From an uncultured Parasphingopyxis sp. (GTDB taxonomy: Bacteria; Pseudomonadota; Alphaproteobacteria; Sphingomonadales; Sphingomonadaceae), in the NCBI RefSeq assembly GCF_937129435.1, contig NZ_CAKZNF010000037.1, positions 1 to 64,000 of the forward strand: a stretch of 64,000 bases of DNA, written 5' to 3'. Below, one piece after another: positions 42,783 through 50,903 of this stretch. Within the stretch, counting starts at the first letter, position 1. The number at the start of each line of letters is the position of its first letter. Below the pieces are notes generated by a model. The model worked only from the letters and a program-made list of their open reading frames with translations, did no database searches and had not been told where the DNA came from. The position numbers and the translations under genes were made by a program.

Positions 42783-44866
42783 CAGGCAATCATCCGTTCG
42801 GTTTCCGGCGCTGCATCGGTGGGCGCGTCGGGCAATGTGATGGAGAAGCGGCTGCCCTTCCCGGGCGCGCTTTCGACCGTGAGCGTCCCGCCCATTTCCG
42901 CGACCAGCGACCGCGCCTCATAGGCGCCGATGCCGAAGCCGTCGGGCTTGGAGGAGGAGAAGGGGCGGAACAGCCTGTCGCGCACGAACGCCTCGTCCAT
43001 CCCCGCGCCGCCGTCGATCACGGAGATGCGCCCCGCTTGGTCGCCGTCGACCAGAATCCGCACCGGCACATTGGCCGGACTCGCATCGATGGCGTTCTGG
43101 ACGAGATGGAGCAGCGCGGTTTCAAGCCGGGCCGGCGCGGCGAGCACATGCCGGTCGCCCTCACCTTCGACCGCAATCGGGTGGGCGGCCTCCTTTTGCG
43201 CGGCGACGCTCCGCGCCAGTTGCAGCAGACAGACGGACCGCAATGCTTCCGCCTTGCCGCGCTCCTGCGGCGCGAGGCGGGCGAGCATGTCGTTCATCTT
43301 GCCGACCGAATCCTGGATCGTCGCGATCATGTCGGCGCGGAATTCGGGATTGTCGGCATGGCGCTCGGCATTGCGAGCGACCAAGCTCAGCTGGCTGACG
43401 AGATTTTTGAGGTCGTGCATGATGAAGGCGAAACGGCGGTTGAATTCGTCGAAGCGCCGCGCCTCGGCGAGCTGCTCCTGCCCGCGCGCCTCGGCGAGAT
43501 AGCTGGCCGCCTGCCGCCCGGCGATGCGGAGCAGGTCGAGATCCTCCCAGTCGAGCTCACGGTCGACGCGCGGCCGTTCCAGCAGCACGGCCCCCGTCAA
43601 CGCGCCGCGATGGATCAGCGGGACCAGTGCCCAGCTTTTCGGCGCTTCGACGATCCAGTCGGGCAGCAGCGTCGCGACGCGCGCGGCGCCGGTATCTCCC
43701 TCGCGGCGCAGCGCGTCGATCTCTACGATATGCGCGCTCGCCCGCATCCAATCGGACAGGGGTAGGGGCGCCGGCTCATGCGCTGTTTCAAGCGAATGCC
43801 AGTTCCATTGCGCGCCGGCGAGGAGCCGACCATCGCCATCGGGCTCGAACAGCAGGCCGCCCGGCGAATCGGTAATTTCCGCCAGAGCGCGGACCACACG
43901 AATATCCAACGGATCGGAATTCTCGCCCGGGCGGGCCAAGGTCTCGTTGAACCGGATCCATTCGGCGCGATAATCGTAGCGATGCTCGAACAGATGCTTG
44001 GCCAGCTTCACCTTGAACCAGGAGCGCACCCGGGCCGAAGGAATGAGGATGACCGCCGCGGCCGACATCAGCAGCACGATCCCGATCTGCACGGAAATGG
44101 CGTGCCGCCCGGCAAACATGTCGATCGCCTGGGTGGCGAAGTACATGGCGAGGAAATAGCCTCCGATGGCGAGCATCGAGAGCGACCGGAATGTCACTTT
44201 GCGCGACAGATGCACCTTCCATTCGGACCCGCGCCGCATCGACAGCACGAAATAGGGAATCAGGGCAGCCATCAGCACGCCGCGCACGGCGAGCAGCTCG
44301 AACGGCGTCCGCTCCGTCAGCCAGGCGATGGTGTAGAGGTTGAGGTCGTACGCCCACATCGCGGCCAGCGCGGCCATGGTGAGCCGGAGGCCCCAGCGCG
44401 TTTCGGGCGCCGAGGAGGTGTAGATCGCCTGCGCGACGACGAGCGCGCCGATCGCGAACAGCAGGTGAAAGATCGACGTGGATCCATACGTCACACCGGC
44501 GAGCAGGTCTCGCTCGAGCTCGACGATGAAGAAGATGTCGGTCGTCAGCTGCATCAGTGCGACGGCGAACAGCGCAACATTGAGGAGGCCGAGGAACGGC
44601 CGCTGCTCCCTGTCGAGCCCGCGCTGCATCAGAAACCAGAAGAATCCGAGATAGCTGATATTGCGGACCGTTTCGCCGGCTCGCGCCAGCGGCGCCTGCG
44701 GTCCGTAGATCGCGGCCAGCGCCGCCCAGGCGGCGGTCAGCAGGAAGGCCAAGGCGAGCACGCGCATCGCCTTGCGGCGCTCGGGCAAGGAGAATTGCCA
44801 CAGGCCGAGCAGCGCAAACAGGATCGCCGCGGCGGCGTGGCCGTAGGTGGCGACACCCTCGATCAT
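42782..44866 (-). CDS. prsK: PEP-CTERM system histidine kinase
   Basis: 694 residues, polytopic. The N-terminus holds about eight or nine TM helices (TYGHAAAAILFALLGLWQF... LVVAQAIYTSSAPETRWGLRLTMAAL...). A GAF-like region follows (IRVVRALAEITDSPGGLLFEPDGDGRLLAGAQWNW...). The H-box is FAFIMHDLKNLVSQLSLVARN (phosphate-accepting His in MHDLKN), N-box LVQNAIDASPANVP, G1 VIDGGAGMDE, G2 DGFGIGAYEARSL. This architecture is the PrsK family, which phosphorylates PrsR in response to an envelope signal. Overlaps the sugar-transferase gene by ATGA and prsR by one base. Confidence 0.92.
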   Translation of the reverse strand: MIEGVATYGHAAAAILFALLGLWQFSLPERRKAMRVLALAFLLTAAWAALAAIYGPQAPLARAGETVRNISYLGFFWFLMQRGLDREQRPFLGLLNVALFAVALMQLTTDIFFIVELERDLLAGVTYGSTSIFHLLFAIGALVVAQAIYTSSAPETRWGLRLTMAALAAMWAYDLNLYTIAWLTERTPFELLAVRGVLMAALIPYFVLSMRRGSEWKVHLSRKVTFRSLSMLAIGGYFLAMYFATQAIDMFAGRHAISVQIGIVLLMSAAAVILIPSARVRSWFKVKLAKHLFEHRYDYRAEWIRFNETLARPGENSDPLDIRVVRALAEITDSPGGLLFEPDGDGRLLAGAQWNWHSLETAHEPAPLPLSDWMRASAHIVEIDALRREGDTGAARVATLLPDWIVEAPKSWALVPLIHRGALTGAVLLERPRVDRELDWEDLDLLRIAGRQAASYLAEARGQEQLAEARRFDEFNRRFAFIMHDLKNLVSQLSLVARNAERHADNPEFRADMIATIQDSVGKMNDMLARLAPQERGKAEALRSVCLLQLARSVAAQKEAAHPIAVEGEGDRHVLAAPARLETALLHLVQNAIDASPANVPVRILVDGDQAGRISVIDGGAGMDEAFVRDRLFRPFSSSKPDGFGIGAYEARSLVAEMGGTLTVESAPGKGSRFSITLPDAPTDAAPETERMIA

Positions 44867-46251
44867 CGTGCGCCCTCGGGCCAGATGATGACGCGAACCG
44901 TCTGCAGCAGGATCAGCAGGTCGAGAAAAGGCGTGTAGTTCTTGGCGTAGTAAAGATCGTATTCGAGCTTGTGCCGCGCATCCTCAAGGCTCGCGCCATA
45001 GGGGTAATTGACCTGCGCCCAGCCGGTGATGCCCGGCTTCACCATATGGCGTTCCGAATAATAGCGCATCTTCTGCGCCAGATCGTCGACGAACTGCTTG
45101 CGCTCGGGCCGCGGCCCGACAAAGCTCATCTCGCCCTTCAGCACCGTCCAGGCCTGGGGCAGCTCGTCGATGCGCAACTTTCGGATGACCTTGCCGACGC
45201 GGGTGACGCGCGGGTCGTTCTCCTGCGCCCATTGCGCCTCCCCGTCCTTTTCGGCGTCGGTCCGCATCGAGCGTAGCTTGATCATCTCGAATTCCTGGCC
45301 GTACAGGCCGACGCGCTTCTGGCGGAAAAAGGCAGGGCCCTTGCTGTCGAGCTTCACCAGGATCGCGGCGATCGCGATCAGCGGCAACGTCAGGACGAGC
45401 AGCACGGCGCTGGCAAGGATATCGAACAGCCGCTTGAGCGCGCTCGAAATGCGGCGGCTGGCAGAGAATCCGTCGGAGAAGATCAGCCAGCTCGGATTGA
45501 CGCTGTCGAGATCGACGCGCCCCGTCTCGCGCTCGATGAAGCTCGACAGGTCGTTGACATGGACGCCCGTCGTCTTGATCCGCAGCAGGTCTTCGAGCGG
45601 CAGTGCGTTGCGCCGTTCCTCGAGCGCCAGCACCACCTCGCTCGCATTGAGCAGCACGACATGATCGGCTAGATTGTAAATCGCGTCGCGATTGATCGCC
45701 TCGGGAATTTCCTGCGGCCCGTCGTTCATCGCGATATAGCCGACGACGACGAAACCCGATCCGGGCTGTTTCGACAGGTCCTTGATCCGCTGCGCGCGCG
45801 GACCGGCGCCCAGCACGACGAGGCGCCGTTTGAACGCCGCGCCGCCCAGCGTCTTGCCGAGCAGGATCCGCAAGGAAAATAACAAGCCCAGCGAGATGAA
45901 CATCGAATAGAAGAGGTTCGAGCGCCACAGCGACAGATCGGGCACGAGGAAGAAGATCGACGACAGGGCGAGGATGCCGAGCGACACGGCAACCAGCAGC
46001 CGCGCAAAGGCGAAGCGCAGCGAGGTCAGCGCCTCGGCGCCGTAGACGCCGACCGCAACCATCGAAATTTCGATGGCGGCGGCAAAGGCAAGCAACTGCG
46101 GGATCCGCGTCGTGATCGGTTCGGGAATCGAACCGATCTCGCTCAATCGGTAAATCCATCCCAGCTCCGCCGCCGCCATCAGCAGCAGGAAGTCGATGAT
46201 CCCGAGCAGCAGCACCGCGTGCGGCACATAATGTTTGAACAGCCTGATCAA
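44863..46251 (-). CDS. Exosortase-associated polyprenyl-phosphate sugar transferase (TIGR03013 type), 462 aa
   Basis: Initiating glycosyltransferase that loads the first sugar phosphate onto undecaprenyl phosphate for extracellular polysaccharide. N-terminal four-to-five TM bundle (IRLFKHYVPHAVLLLGIIDFLLLMAAAEL...), a CoA-binding-like fold (VVLGAGPRAQRIKDLSKQPGSGFVVVGYI), then the C-terminal sugar-transferase domain: LFDILASAVLLVLTLPLIAIAAILVKLDSKGPAFFRQKRVG, MIKLRSMRTDAEKDGEAQWAQENDPRVTRVGKVIRKLRIDELPQ, KPGITGWAQVNYPYGASLEDARHKLEYDLYYAKNY. Start: TTG 46251 fits the family (xIRLFxHYxP). A mini-ORF precedes it. First gene of the four-gene exosortase operon. Confidence 0.9.
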   Translation of the reverse strand: MIRLFKHYVPHAVLLLGIIDFLLLMAAAELGWIYRLSEIGSIPEPITTRIPQLLAFAAAIEISMVAVGVYGAEALTSLRFAFARLLVAVSLGILALSSIFFLVPDLSLWRSNLFYSMFISLGLLFSLRILLGKTLGGAAFKRRLVVLGAGPRAQRIKDLSKQPGSGFVVVGYIAMNDGPQEIPEAINRDAIYNLADHVVLLNASEVVLALEERRNALPLEDLLRIKTTGVHVNDLSSFIERETGRVDLDSVNPSWLIFSDGFSASRRISSALKRLFDILASAVLLVLTLPLIAIAAILVKLDSKGPAFFRQKRVGLYGQEFEMIKLRSMRTDAEKDGEAQWAQENDPRVTRVGKVIRKLRIDELPQAWTVLKGEMSFVGPRPERKQFVDDLAQKMRYYSERHMVKPGITGWAQVNYPYGASLEDARHKLEYDLYYAKNYTPFLDLLILLQTVRVIIWPEGAR

Positions 46252-46346
46252 CGCATTTCGTCCATAGTCCCTTGTTCACCGGGCCTTAGGACATAATCGT
46301 AAAGAAATCCGACACATTTCCCTCGTCGGGAAATTTTACGGGCTGG

Positions 46347-46482
46347 ATGTCAGACCTCGCCTTCGGCTCGGCGCCGTACCAGCCCTCACCCCCACCCGAC
46401 CTCCCACTCAGTGTATGCAAATGGGAGGTCGGGTGGGGGTGAGGGCTGGTGCGGCGATTTTCCGCTAGGAAAATTCTGACAA
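46347..46482. repeat. TTGTCAGA-ended palindromic repeat, copy D
   Basis: TGTCAGA and TCTGACAA ends, hairpin ATTTTCC-gcta-GGAAAAT on the right. Core arms from about 46373 to 46406 and 46422 to 46456 pair over 35 nt with one G-U. Compared with B and C, three stem positions changed on both sides (compensatory). Loop CTCAGTGTATGCAAA. It follows the stop of the CDF gene on the minus strand by 13 nt. Confidence 0.85.
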
Positions 46483-46492
46483 TCAAGAACCC

Positions 46493-47443
46493 CTAACCAC
46501 ACTCCCCGTCATCACACCCGCCACCATCTCCGCGCTCGATCTGGATCGTCGAATGGCCGATCTGGTATTTCTCCTCCAGCCGGTGCTGGGCGGCGTGGAG
46601 GAAATCGTCGCCCGGATGGCCGGCGGGCATGACGAGGTGGACGGTCATCGCCGTCTCGGTCGTGCTCATGTTCCAGATATGGAGATGATGGACGTGCGCG
46701 ACGCCATCGAGCGCGGCGAGATCGGCCTCGACCTCGTCGGTGTCGATATGTTCGGGCACGGCGGCGAGCGACATTTTCACCGCGCCGATCAAGAGCTCCC
46801 AGGTCGACAGCAGGATGACGAGGCCGATGACGAGACTCGTCACCGGATCGATCCATGTCGCGCCCGTCCACAGGATCAACGCCCCGGCGATGACCACGCC
46901 TGCCGAAACCGCCGCGTCCGCCGCCATGTGGAGATAGGCGCCGCGAATATTGATGTCGCCCTTTCGCCCGCGCGCGAACAGCATCGCGGTGGCGCCGTTG
47001 ACGACGATGCCGATGGCGGCGACGATGATGATCGTCCCGCCCGCCACCGGCGCGGGATAGAAGATCCGCTGGATCGCCTCCGACGCGATCAGCCCGACCG
47101 CGACGAGCAGCAGGATCGCATTGGCGAGCGCGGCGAGGATCGAGGAACCGCGCAGCCCGAAGGTGAACCGCTTGGACGGCGCGCGCTTCGCCAGCGTCGC
47201 CCCCGTCCAGGCGATGATCAGCCCGAGAATGTCCGAAAGATTGTGCCCCGCATCGGCGAGCAGCGCCATCGAACCGATGGCAAGCCCGTAGCCCGCTTCG
47301 ACGATGACATAGACGGTGTTGAGCGCGATCCCGATCGCAAAGGCGCGGCCGAAGCTCGTCGGAGCATGGTGGTGATGGCCGTGGTCGTGCGAATGACCGT
47401 GTCCGTGACCATGGTGGTGATCGTGCGAATGTCCGCCAGCCAT
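46493..47443 (-). CDS. Cation diffusion facilitator, zinc/cobalt exporter type (CzcD/ZitB), 316 aa
   Basis: His-rich metal-binding N-terminus (GGHSHDHHHGHGHGHSHDHGHHHH), then six TM helices with the CDF signature ASMALLADAGHNLSDILGLI and the second metal site HMAADAAVSAGVVI. C-terminal cytoplasmic ferredoxin-like domain with DEVEADLAALDGVAHVHHLHIWNMSTTETAMTVHLVMP; GCDDGECG ends the protein. It exports Zn2+ (or Co2+, Cd2+) by proton exchange. His-loop and residues HxxxD at both TM2 and TM5 are complete. Confidence 0.94.
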   Translation of the reverse strand: MAGGHSHDHHHGHGHGHSHDHGHHHHAPTSFGRAFAIGIALNTVYVIVEAGYGLAIGSMALLADAGHNLSDILGLIIAWTGATLAKRAPSKRFTFGLRGSSILAALANAILLLVAVGLIASEAIQRIFYPAPVAGGTIIIVAAIGIVVNGATAMLFARGRKGDINIRGAYLHMAADAAVSAGVVIAGALILWTGATWIDPVTSLVIGLVILLSTWELLIGAVKMSLAAVPEHIDTDEVEADLAALDGVAHVHHLHIWNMSTTETAMTVHLVMPAGHPGDDFLHAAQHRLEEKYQIGHSTIQIERGDGGGCDDGECG

Positions 47444-47512
47444 GGATCAGCGCATAAGCGCAAAGCCGCCGGTAATACTAGGACATATGGGCGAAAATGG
47501 CCGAACCGTCCG

Positions 47513-47590
47513 CTAGGCGATCATCGGCGCGGCGAGCACCGAAACGGTGGCGAGGAAAGATGCGAGGCCGATAATGATCGAGCGGTCCAT
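47513..47590 (-). CDS. Small hydrophobic peptide, 25 aa
   Basis: ATG 47590 follows AGGAG with a 7-nt spacer. It encodes MDRSIIIGLASFLATVSVL followed by AAPMIA, one membrane helix or signal peptide, ending at TAG 47513. This is the only good reading in the 260-nt gap between the CDF exporter and DUF1801 genes. Too short for motif evidence; likely a real small membrane peptide because of the precise ribosome site and clean composition. Confidence 0.65.
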   Translation of the reverse strand: MDRSIIIGLASFLATVSVLAAPMIA

Positions 47591-47704
47591 ATCAAAACTC
47601 CTGCGAGGCGTTTGGGGGATCGGACGCCTCTTGATCTTGGGACCAATTTAGGGACGGCGCTCTTTCGCGCTGTTGAATGGATCACACCTTTCGTCGACGG
47701 AATC

Positions 47705-48124
47705 TCACGTCGTGTCGTAGTTTGCCCGCATATAGGCGATATCGGCGGCGATCAGCTGTTCGAGCACGTCCATTTCGATATCGGCGAGCTTGTTGACGTA
47801 GAGGCACGACGCACCCGTCTTGTGCTTGCCGAGCTTCTTCATCAGTTCCGGATCGGCCCGCCCCGCACCCACATAGAGCGCCAGGTTCGATTTGCGCGGG
47901 CTGAATCCGGTCAGCAGCATGTCGCCCTCGCGCCCGCTCTCATATTTGTAGTGATAGCTGCCGAAGCCGATCATCGACGGGCCCCACATTTTCGGTTCCC
48001 GTCCCGACAGGCGGCGGAACAGTGGGATCAGCGTTTCGGCATCCTTGCGCCGCTGGTCGTTTTCGACCGAGGCGATGAAATCCGCAACGCTCGCTTCGGT
48101 TTCCTTCGTCTTGTTTTCCGCCAT
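47705..48124 (-). CDS. DUF1801 (iron-chaperone-like) protein, 139 aa
   Basis: Start ATG 48124 (MAENKTKETEASVADFIASVENDQRRKDAETLIPLFRRLSGREPKMWGPSMIGFGSYHYKYESGREGDMLLTGFSPRKSNLALYVGAGRADPELMKKLGKHKTGASCLYVNKLADIEMDVLEQLIAADIAYMRANY). The D.F...V......D...L......TG..P..WG.S..GFG.Y.Y.......  W.. GFS.R pattern is DUF1801, a family related to YdhG and frataxin-like folds; its biochemical role is uncertain. It precedes argG on the opposite strand by 73 nt. Confidence 0.88.
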   Translation of the reverse strand: MAENKTKETEASVADFIASVENDQRRKDAETLIPLFRRLSGREPKMWGPSMIGFGSYHYKYESGREGDMLLTGFSPRKSNLALYVGAGRADPELMKKLGKHKTGASCLYVNKLADIEMDVLEQLIAADIAYMRANYDTT

Positions 48125-48197
48125 CGCCCTGCCCTTTCCTGTTGCGCCGCTTCGCATCCCGCCTTAGCCCGCCCGTTCGATCTAGCGGAGCACCGGC

Positions 48198-49433
48198 ATG
48201 AGCGACAAGAGCATCAAAAAGGTCGTCCTCGCCTATTCGGGCGGGCTCGACACCAGCGTCATCCTGAAATGGCTGCAGAATGAATATGCGTGCGAAGTCG
48301 TGACCTTCACCGCCGATCTCGGCCAGGGCGAGGAGCTCGAACCCGTGCGCGGCAAGGCGCAGGCGGCGGGCGTCAGGGACGAGCATATCTTTATCGACGA
48401 CCTGCGCGAAGAATTCGTTCGCGACTACGTCTTTCCGATGTTCCGCGCCAATGCCGTCTATGAAGGCCAGTATCTGCTCGGAACCTCGATCGCGCGGCCG
48501 CTCATTTCCAAGCGTCAGATCGAGATCGCACACGAGGTTGGGGCCGATGCCGTGGCGCACGGCGCGACGGGCAAGGGCAACGACCAGGTCCGCTTCGAGC
48601 TCGGCTATTATGCGCTCGACCCCGACATCAAGGTGATCGCCCCGTGGCGCGAATGGGACCTGACGAGCCGCACCAGGCTGATCGAATTCGCCGAGGCGCA
48701 CCAGATCTCGGTGCCCAGGGACAAGCGCGGCGAGGCGCCCTTCTCGACCGATGCGAACCTCCTCCACACGTCGAGCGAGGGCAAGGTGCTGGAGGATCCG
48801 TGGGAAGAGACGCCCGATTACGTCTATTCGCGCACCGACCATCCCGAGGACGCGCCCGACACGCCCGAATATATCGAGATCGATTTCGAACGCGGCGACG
48901 CGGTCGCGATCGACGGCGAGGCAATGAGCCCCGCAACGCTGCTCGCGGCGCTCAACGACTATGGCAAGCGGCACGGCATCGGCCGGCTCGACCTCGTCGA
49001 GAATCGCTTCGTCGGCATGAAATCGCGCGGCATGTACGAAACGCCGGGCGGCACCATCCTGCTGACCGCGCATCGCGGCATCGAACAGATCACGCTCGAC
49101 CGCGGCGCGATGCACCTAAAGGACGAGCTGATGCCGAAATATGCCGAGCTCATCTATAACGGTCTCTGGTTCAGCCCCGAGCGCGAGATGCTGCAGGCGG
49201 CGATCGACCACAGCCAGCAGCAGGTGACCGGCACGGTACGGCTGAAGCTCTACAAGGGCGGCGTGCATCTGGTCGGGCGCAAGGCCGACGTCCGCTTCAA
49301 CCTCTACAGCCAGGACGTCGTCACCTTCGAGGACGATGCCGGCAAATACGATCAGCGCGATGCCGAGGGCTTCATCAAGCTGAACGCGCTACGGCTGAGG
49401 CTGCTGGGGCAGCGGCTCCGGCTGAAGAAATAA
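48198..49433 (+). CDS. argG: Argininosuccinate synthase
   Basis: Penultimate arginine step: citrulline plus aspartate plus ATP to argininosuccinate. 411 residues, normal length. ATP P-loop [18 protein letters not shown] (residues 9-26) and the aspartate/citrulline regions [77 protein letters not shown] are intact. The C-terminus (GQRLRLKK) is a usual sphingomonad tail. Divergent from DUF1801; a GC-rich extragenic half repeat follows its stop at about 49445-49475. Confidence 0.97.
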   Translation: MSDKSIKKVVLAYSGGLDTSVILKWLQNEYACEVVTFTADLGQGEELEPVRGKAQAAGVRDEHIFIDDLREEFVRDYVFPMFRANAVYEGQYLLGTSIARPLISKRQIEIAHEVGADAVAHGATGKGNDQVRFELGYYALDPDIKVIAPWREWDLTSRTRLIEFAEAHQISVPRDKRGEAPFSTDANLLHTSSEGKVLEDPWEETPDYVYSRTDHPEDAPDTPEYIEIDFERGDAVAIDGEAMSPATLLAALNDYGKRHGIGRLDLVENRFVGMKSRGMYETPGGTILLTAHRGIEQITLDRGAMHLKDELMPKYAELIYNGLWFSPEREMLQAAIDHSQQQVTGTVRLKLYKGGVHLVGRKADVRFNLYSQDVVTFEDDAGKYDQRDAEGFIKLNALRLRLLGQRLRLKK

Positions 49434-49538
49434 GCGCAAACAGCGTCGTTCCGGCGCAGGCCGGAATCTGATCCAGCCTGCGAGGCCGCGCTCCGGTTGG
49501 AATTCGGAAAACCCCTGCCTTCTCCGGGCGAGGGAGGG

Positions 49539-49580
49539 TTGACTTCGATTCTTTATTTCGATATTTCTGGAATTATCGAA
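49539..49580 (+). promoter_or_regulatory. Promoter and operator of the ars operon
   Basis: -35 TTGACT (49539-49544), 17-nt spacer, -10 TATTTC (49562-49567). Over the -10 is the dyad TTCGATA-tttctggaat-TATCGAA (49557-49580), 7-bp perfect arms with 10-nt spacer. This placement is the classic ArsR repressor site. Confidence 0.75.
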
Positions 49581-49593
49581 TCGGAGATCGCAA

Positions 49594-49935
49594 TTGGCCG
49601 ACCTATCATCCACCCAAGCAATCGAAGCGCTCGGATCACTGGCGCAGGAACACCGGCTCGCCATCTTCCGGCTGCTCGTGCAGGCGGGGAGCGGGGGTCT
49701 TGCCGCCGGCGATATCGCCGAACGGCTCGCCATGCCCAAATCCTCTCTCTCCTTCCATCTCGCCCATCTCGAACGCGCCGGGCTCATCGTCCGCCGCCGC
49801 GACGGGCGCTCGCTGATCTACAGCGCCGATTATGCGGCGATGAACCGGCTCGTCGCCTACCTTATGGAAAATTGCTGCGGCGGAGCGGGATGCGTCGACG
49901 CCCTTTCCGGCAGCCTCGAAAGGATTGCCTCATGA
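49594..49935 (+). CDS. arsR: ArsR-family arsenite-responsive repressor, 113 aa
   Basis: Winged HTH ALGSLAQEHRLAIFRLLVQAGSGGLAAGDIAERLAMPKSSLSFHLAHLERAGLIVRRRDGRSLIYSADYAAMNRLVAYLMENCCGGAGC. The C-terminal cysteines C94, C95 and C100 form the C-terminal As(III) site known in Acidithiobacillus-type ArsR, rather than the N-terminal site of plasmid R773. Start is TTG 49594 (GGAG 8 nt upstream). It overlaps arsI by ATGA; the operator at 49557 is 14 nt before it. Confidence 0.92.
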   Translation: MADLSSTQAIEALGSLAQEHRLAIFRLLVQAGSGGLAAGDIAERLAMPKSSLSFHLAHLERAGLIVRRRDGRSLIYSADYAAMNRLVAYLMENCCGGAGCVDALSGSLERIAS

Positions 49936-50393
49936 AACGCCTGCATGTCAGCCTCGCCGTCAGCGATATCGAACGCTCGCGCGCCTTCTACAGCGCGTTG
50001 TTCGGCAGCGAACCGACCTTCGAGCGTGGGCGCTATGTCCAGTGGCTGCTCGACGATCCGCGCGTCAATTTCGTGATCGAACAGGGCGCCGGAACCGCCG
50101 GCCTGTCGCATCTCGGCGTGCAGGTCGCCGAAGAGGACGAGCTCGAAGCGCAATTCGGCCGGGTCGCGGAAGCGGGCGGCGCCGTATTCGACGAGGGCGA
50201 GACGACCTGCTGCCATGCCCGATCGACGAAGAACTGGACCGCCGATCCGGACGGTGTGCGCTGGGAGACGTTCCTGACCCACGAACGCACCGGCGAATAT
50301 GGCACGCCCGCGGCCTTTGTGATGGACAATGCGAATGAAGATGAAGATCTCCGGCCGGCCGAAAAGGCGTCCGGAGCGCGCTGCTGCGGATAG
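49932..50393 (+). CDS. arsI: ArsI/CadI-family VOC protein, probable C-As lyase, 153 aa
   Basis: Vicinal oxygen chelate fold KRLHVSLAVSDIERSRAFYSALFGSEPTFERGRYVQWLLDDPRVNFVIEQGAGTAGLSHLGVQV. Metal ligands H5 and H60, and the vicinal pair C93-C94 in ETTCCHARSTKNWTADPDGVRWETF are those of ArsI, the dioxygenase that removes methyl or aromatic groups from trivalent organoarsenicals; CadI-type family members lack this function. A C-terminal pair (ARCCG) may help bind As. In the coupled arsRIC-aqp operon the role fits; lyase activity was not shown here. Confidence 0.88.
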   Translation: MKRLHVSLAVSDIERSRAFYSALFGSEPTFERGRYVQWLLDDPRVNFVIEQGAGTAGLSHLGVQVAEEDELEAQFGRVAEAGGAVFDEGETTCCHARSTKNWTADPDGVRWETFLTHERTGEYGTPAAFVMDNANEDEDLRPAEKASGARCCG

Positions 50394-50399
50394 CGAATC

Positions 50400-50903
50400 A
50401 TGACCGATCGAACCTATAATGTGCTGTTCCTGTGCACCGGGAATTCGGCGCGCTCGATCCTTGCCGAGGCACTGCTCAACCGCGAAGGCCAAGGGCGTTA
50501 CCAGGCCTTTTCCGCAGGCAGCCAGCCACGCGGTGAAGTGCATCCGATGGCGCTCGACCTGCTCGCGCGAAATGGCTTCAAGACCGATGACCTGCGTTCG
50601 AAGAGCTGGGACGAATTTGCCGAACCGGGTGCACCGCAGCTCGATTTCGTCTTCACCGTTTGCGACAATGCGGCGGGCGAAACCTGCCCCGTCTGGCCCG
50701 GCCAGCCGATGAGCGCGCATTGGGGGATCGAGGATCCGGCCACGGTCGAAGGTGAGGGACAGCGCGCGGCGTTCGAGCGTGCGATGATGTTTCTGCGCAA
50801 TCGCATCTCGCTGTTCACCGCGCTGCCGCTCGACGCGATCGATGCGATGAGCCTGAAGGACGAGCTCGACACCATCGGGCGGAGCGAAGGCGCGACCCGA
50901 TGA
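50400..50903 (+). CDS. arsC: Arsenate reductase, low-molecular-weight phosphatase fold
   Basis: 167 residues. P-loop NVLFLCTGNSARSILAEALLN (Cys12) and later SWDEFAEPGAPQLDFVFTVCDNAAGETCPVWPGQPMSAHWGIEDP, with Cys residues in VFTVCDNAAGETCP used for disulphide relay and the DPA-type general acid DP in EDPATVEG. This is the LMW-PTP-type ArsC that works with thioredoxin or a glutaredoxin, converting As(V) to As(III). It follows arsI by 6 nt and overlaps the aquaporin gene by ATGA. Confidence 0.92.
   Translation: MTDRTYNVLFLCTGNSARSILAEALLNREGQGRYQAFSAGSQPRGEVHPMALDLLARNGFKTDDLRSKSWDEFAEPGAPQLDFVFTVCDNAAGETCPVWPGQPMSAHWGIEDPATVEGEGQRAAFERAMMFLRNRISLFTALPLDAIDAMSLKDELDTIGRSEGATR

Noticed and set aside
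49440-49480. Terminator after argG
   Set aside because: CCGGCGCAGGCCGG can pair but no T-run follows; it resembles a half copy of a common extragenic repeat.
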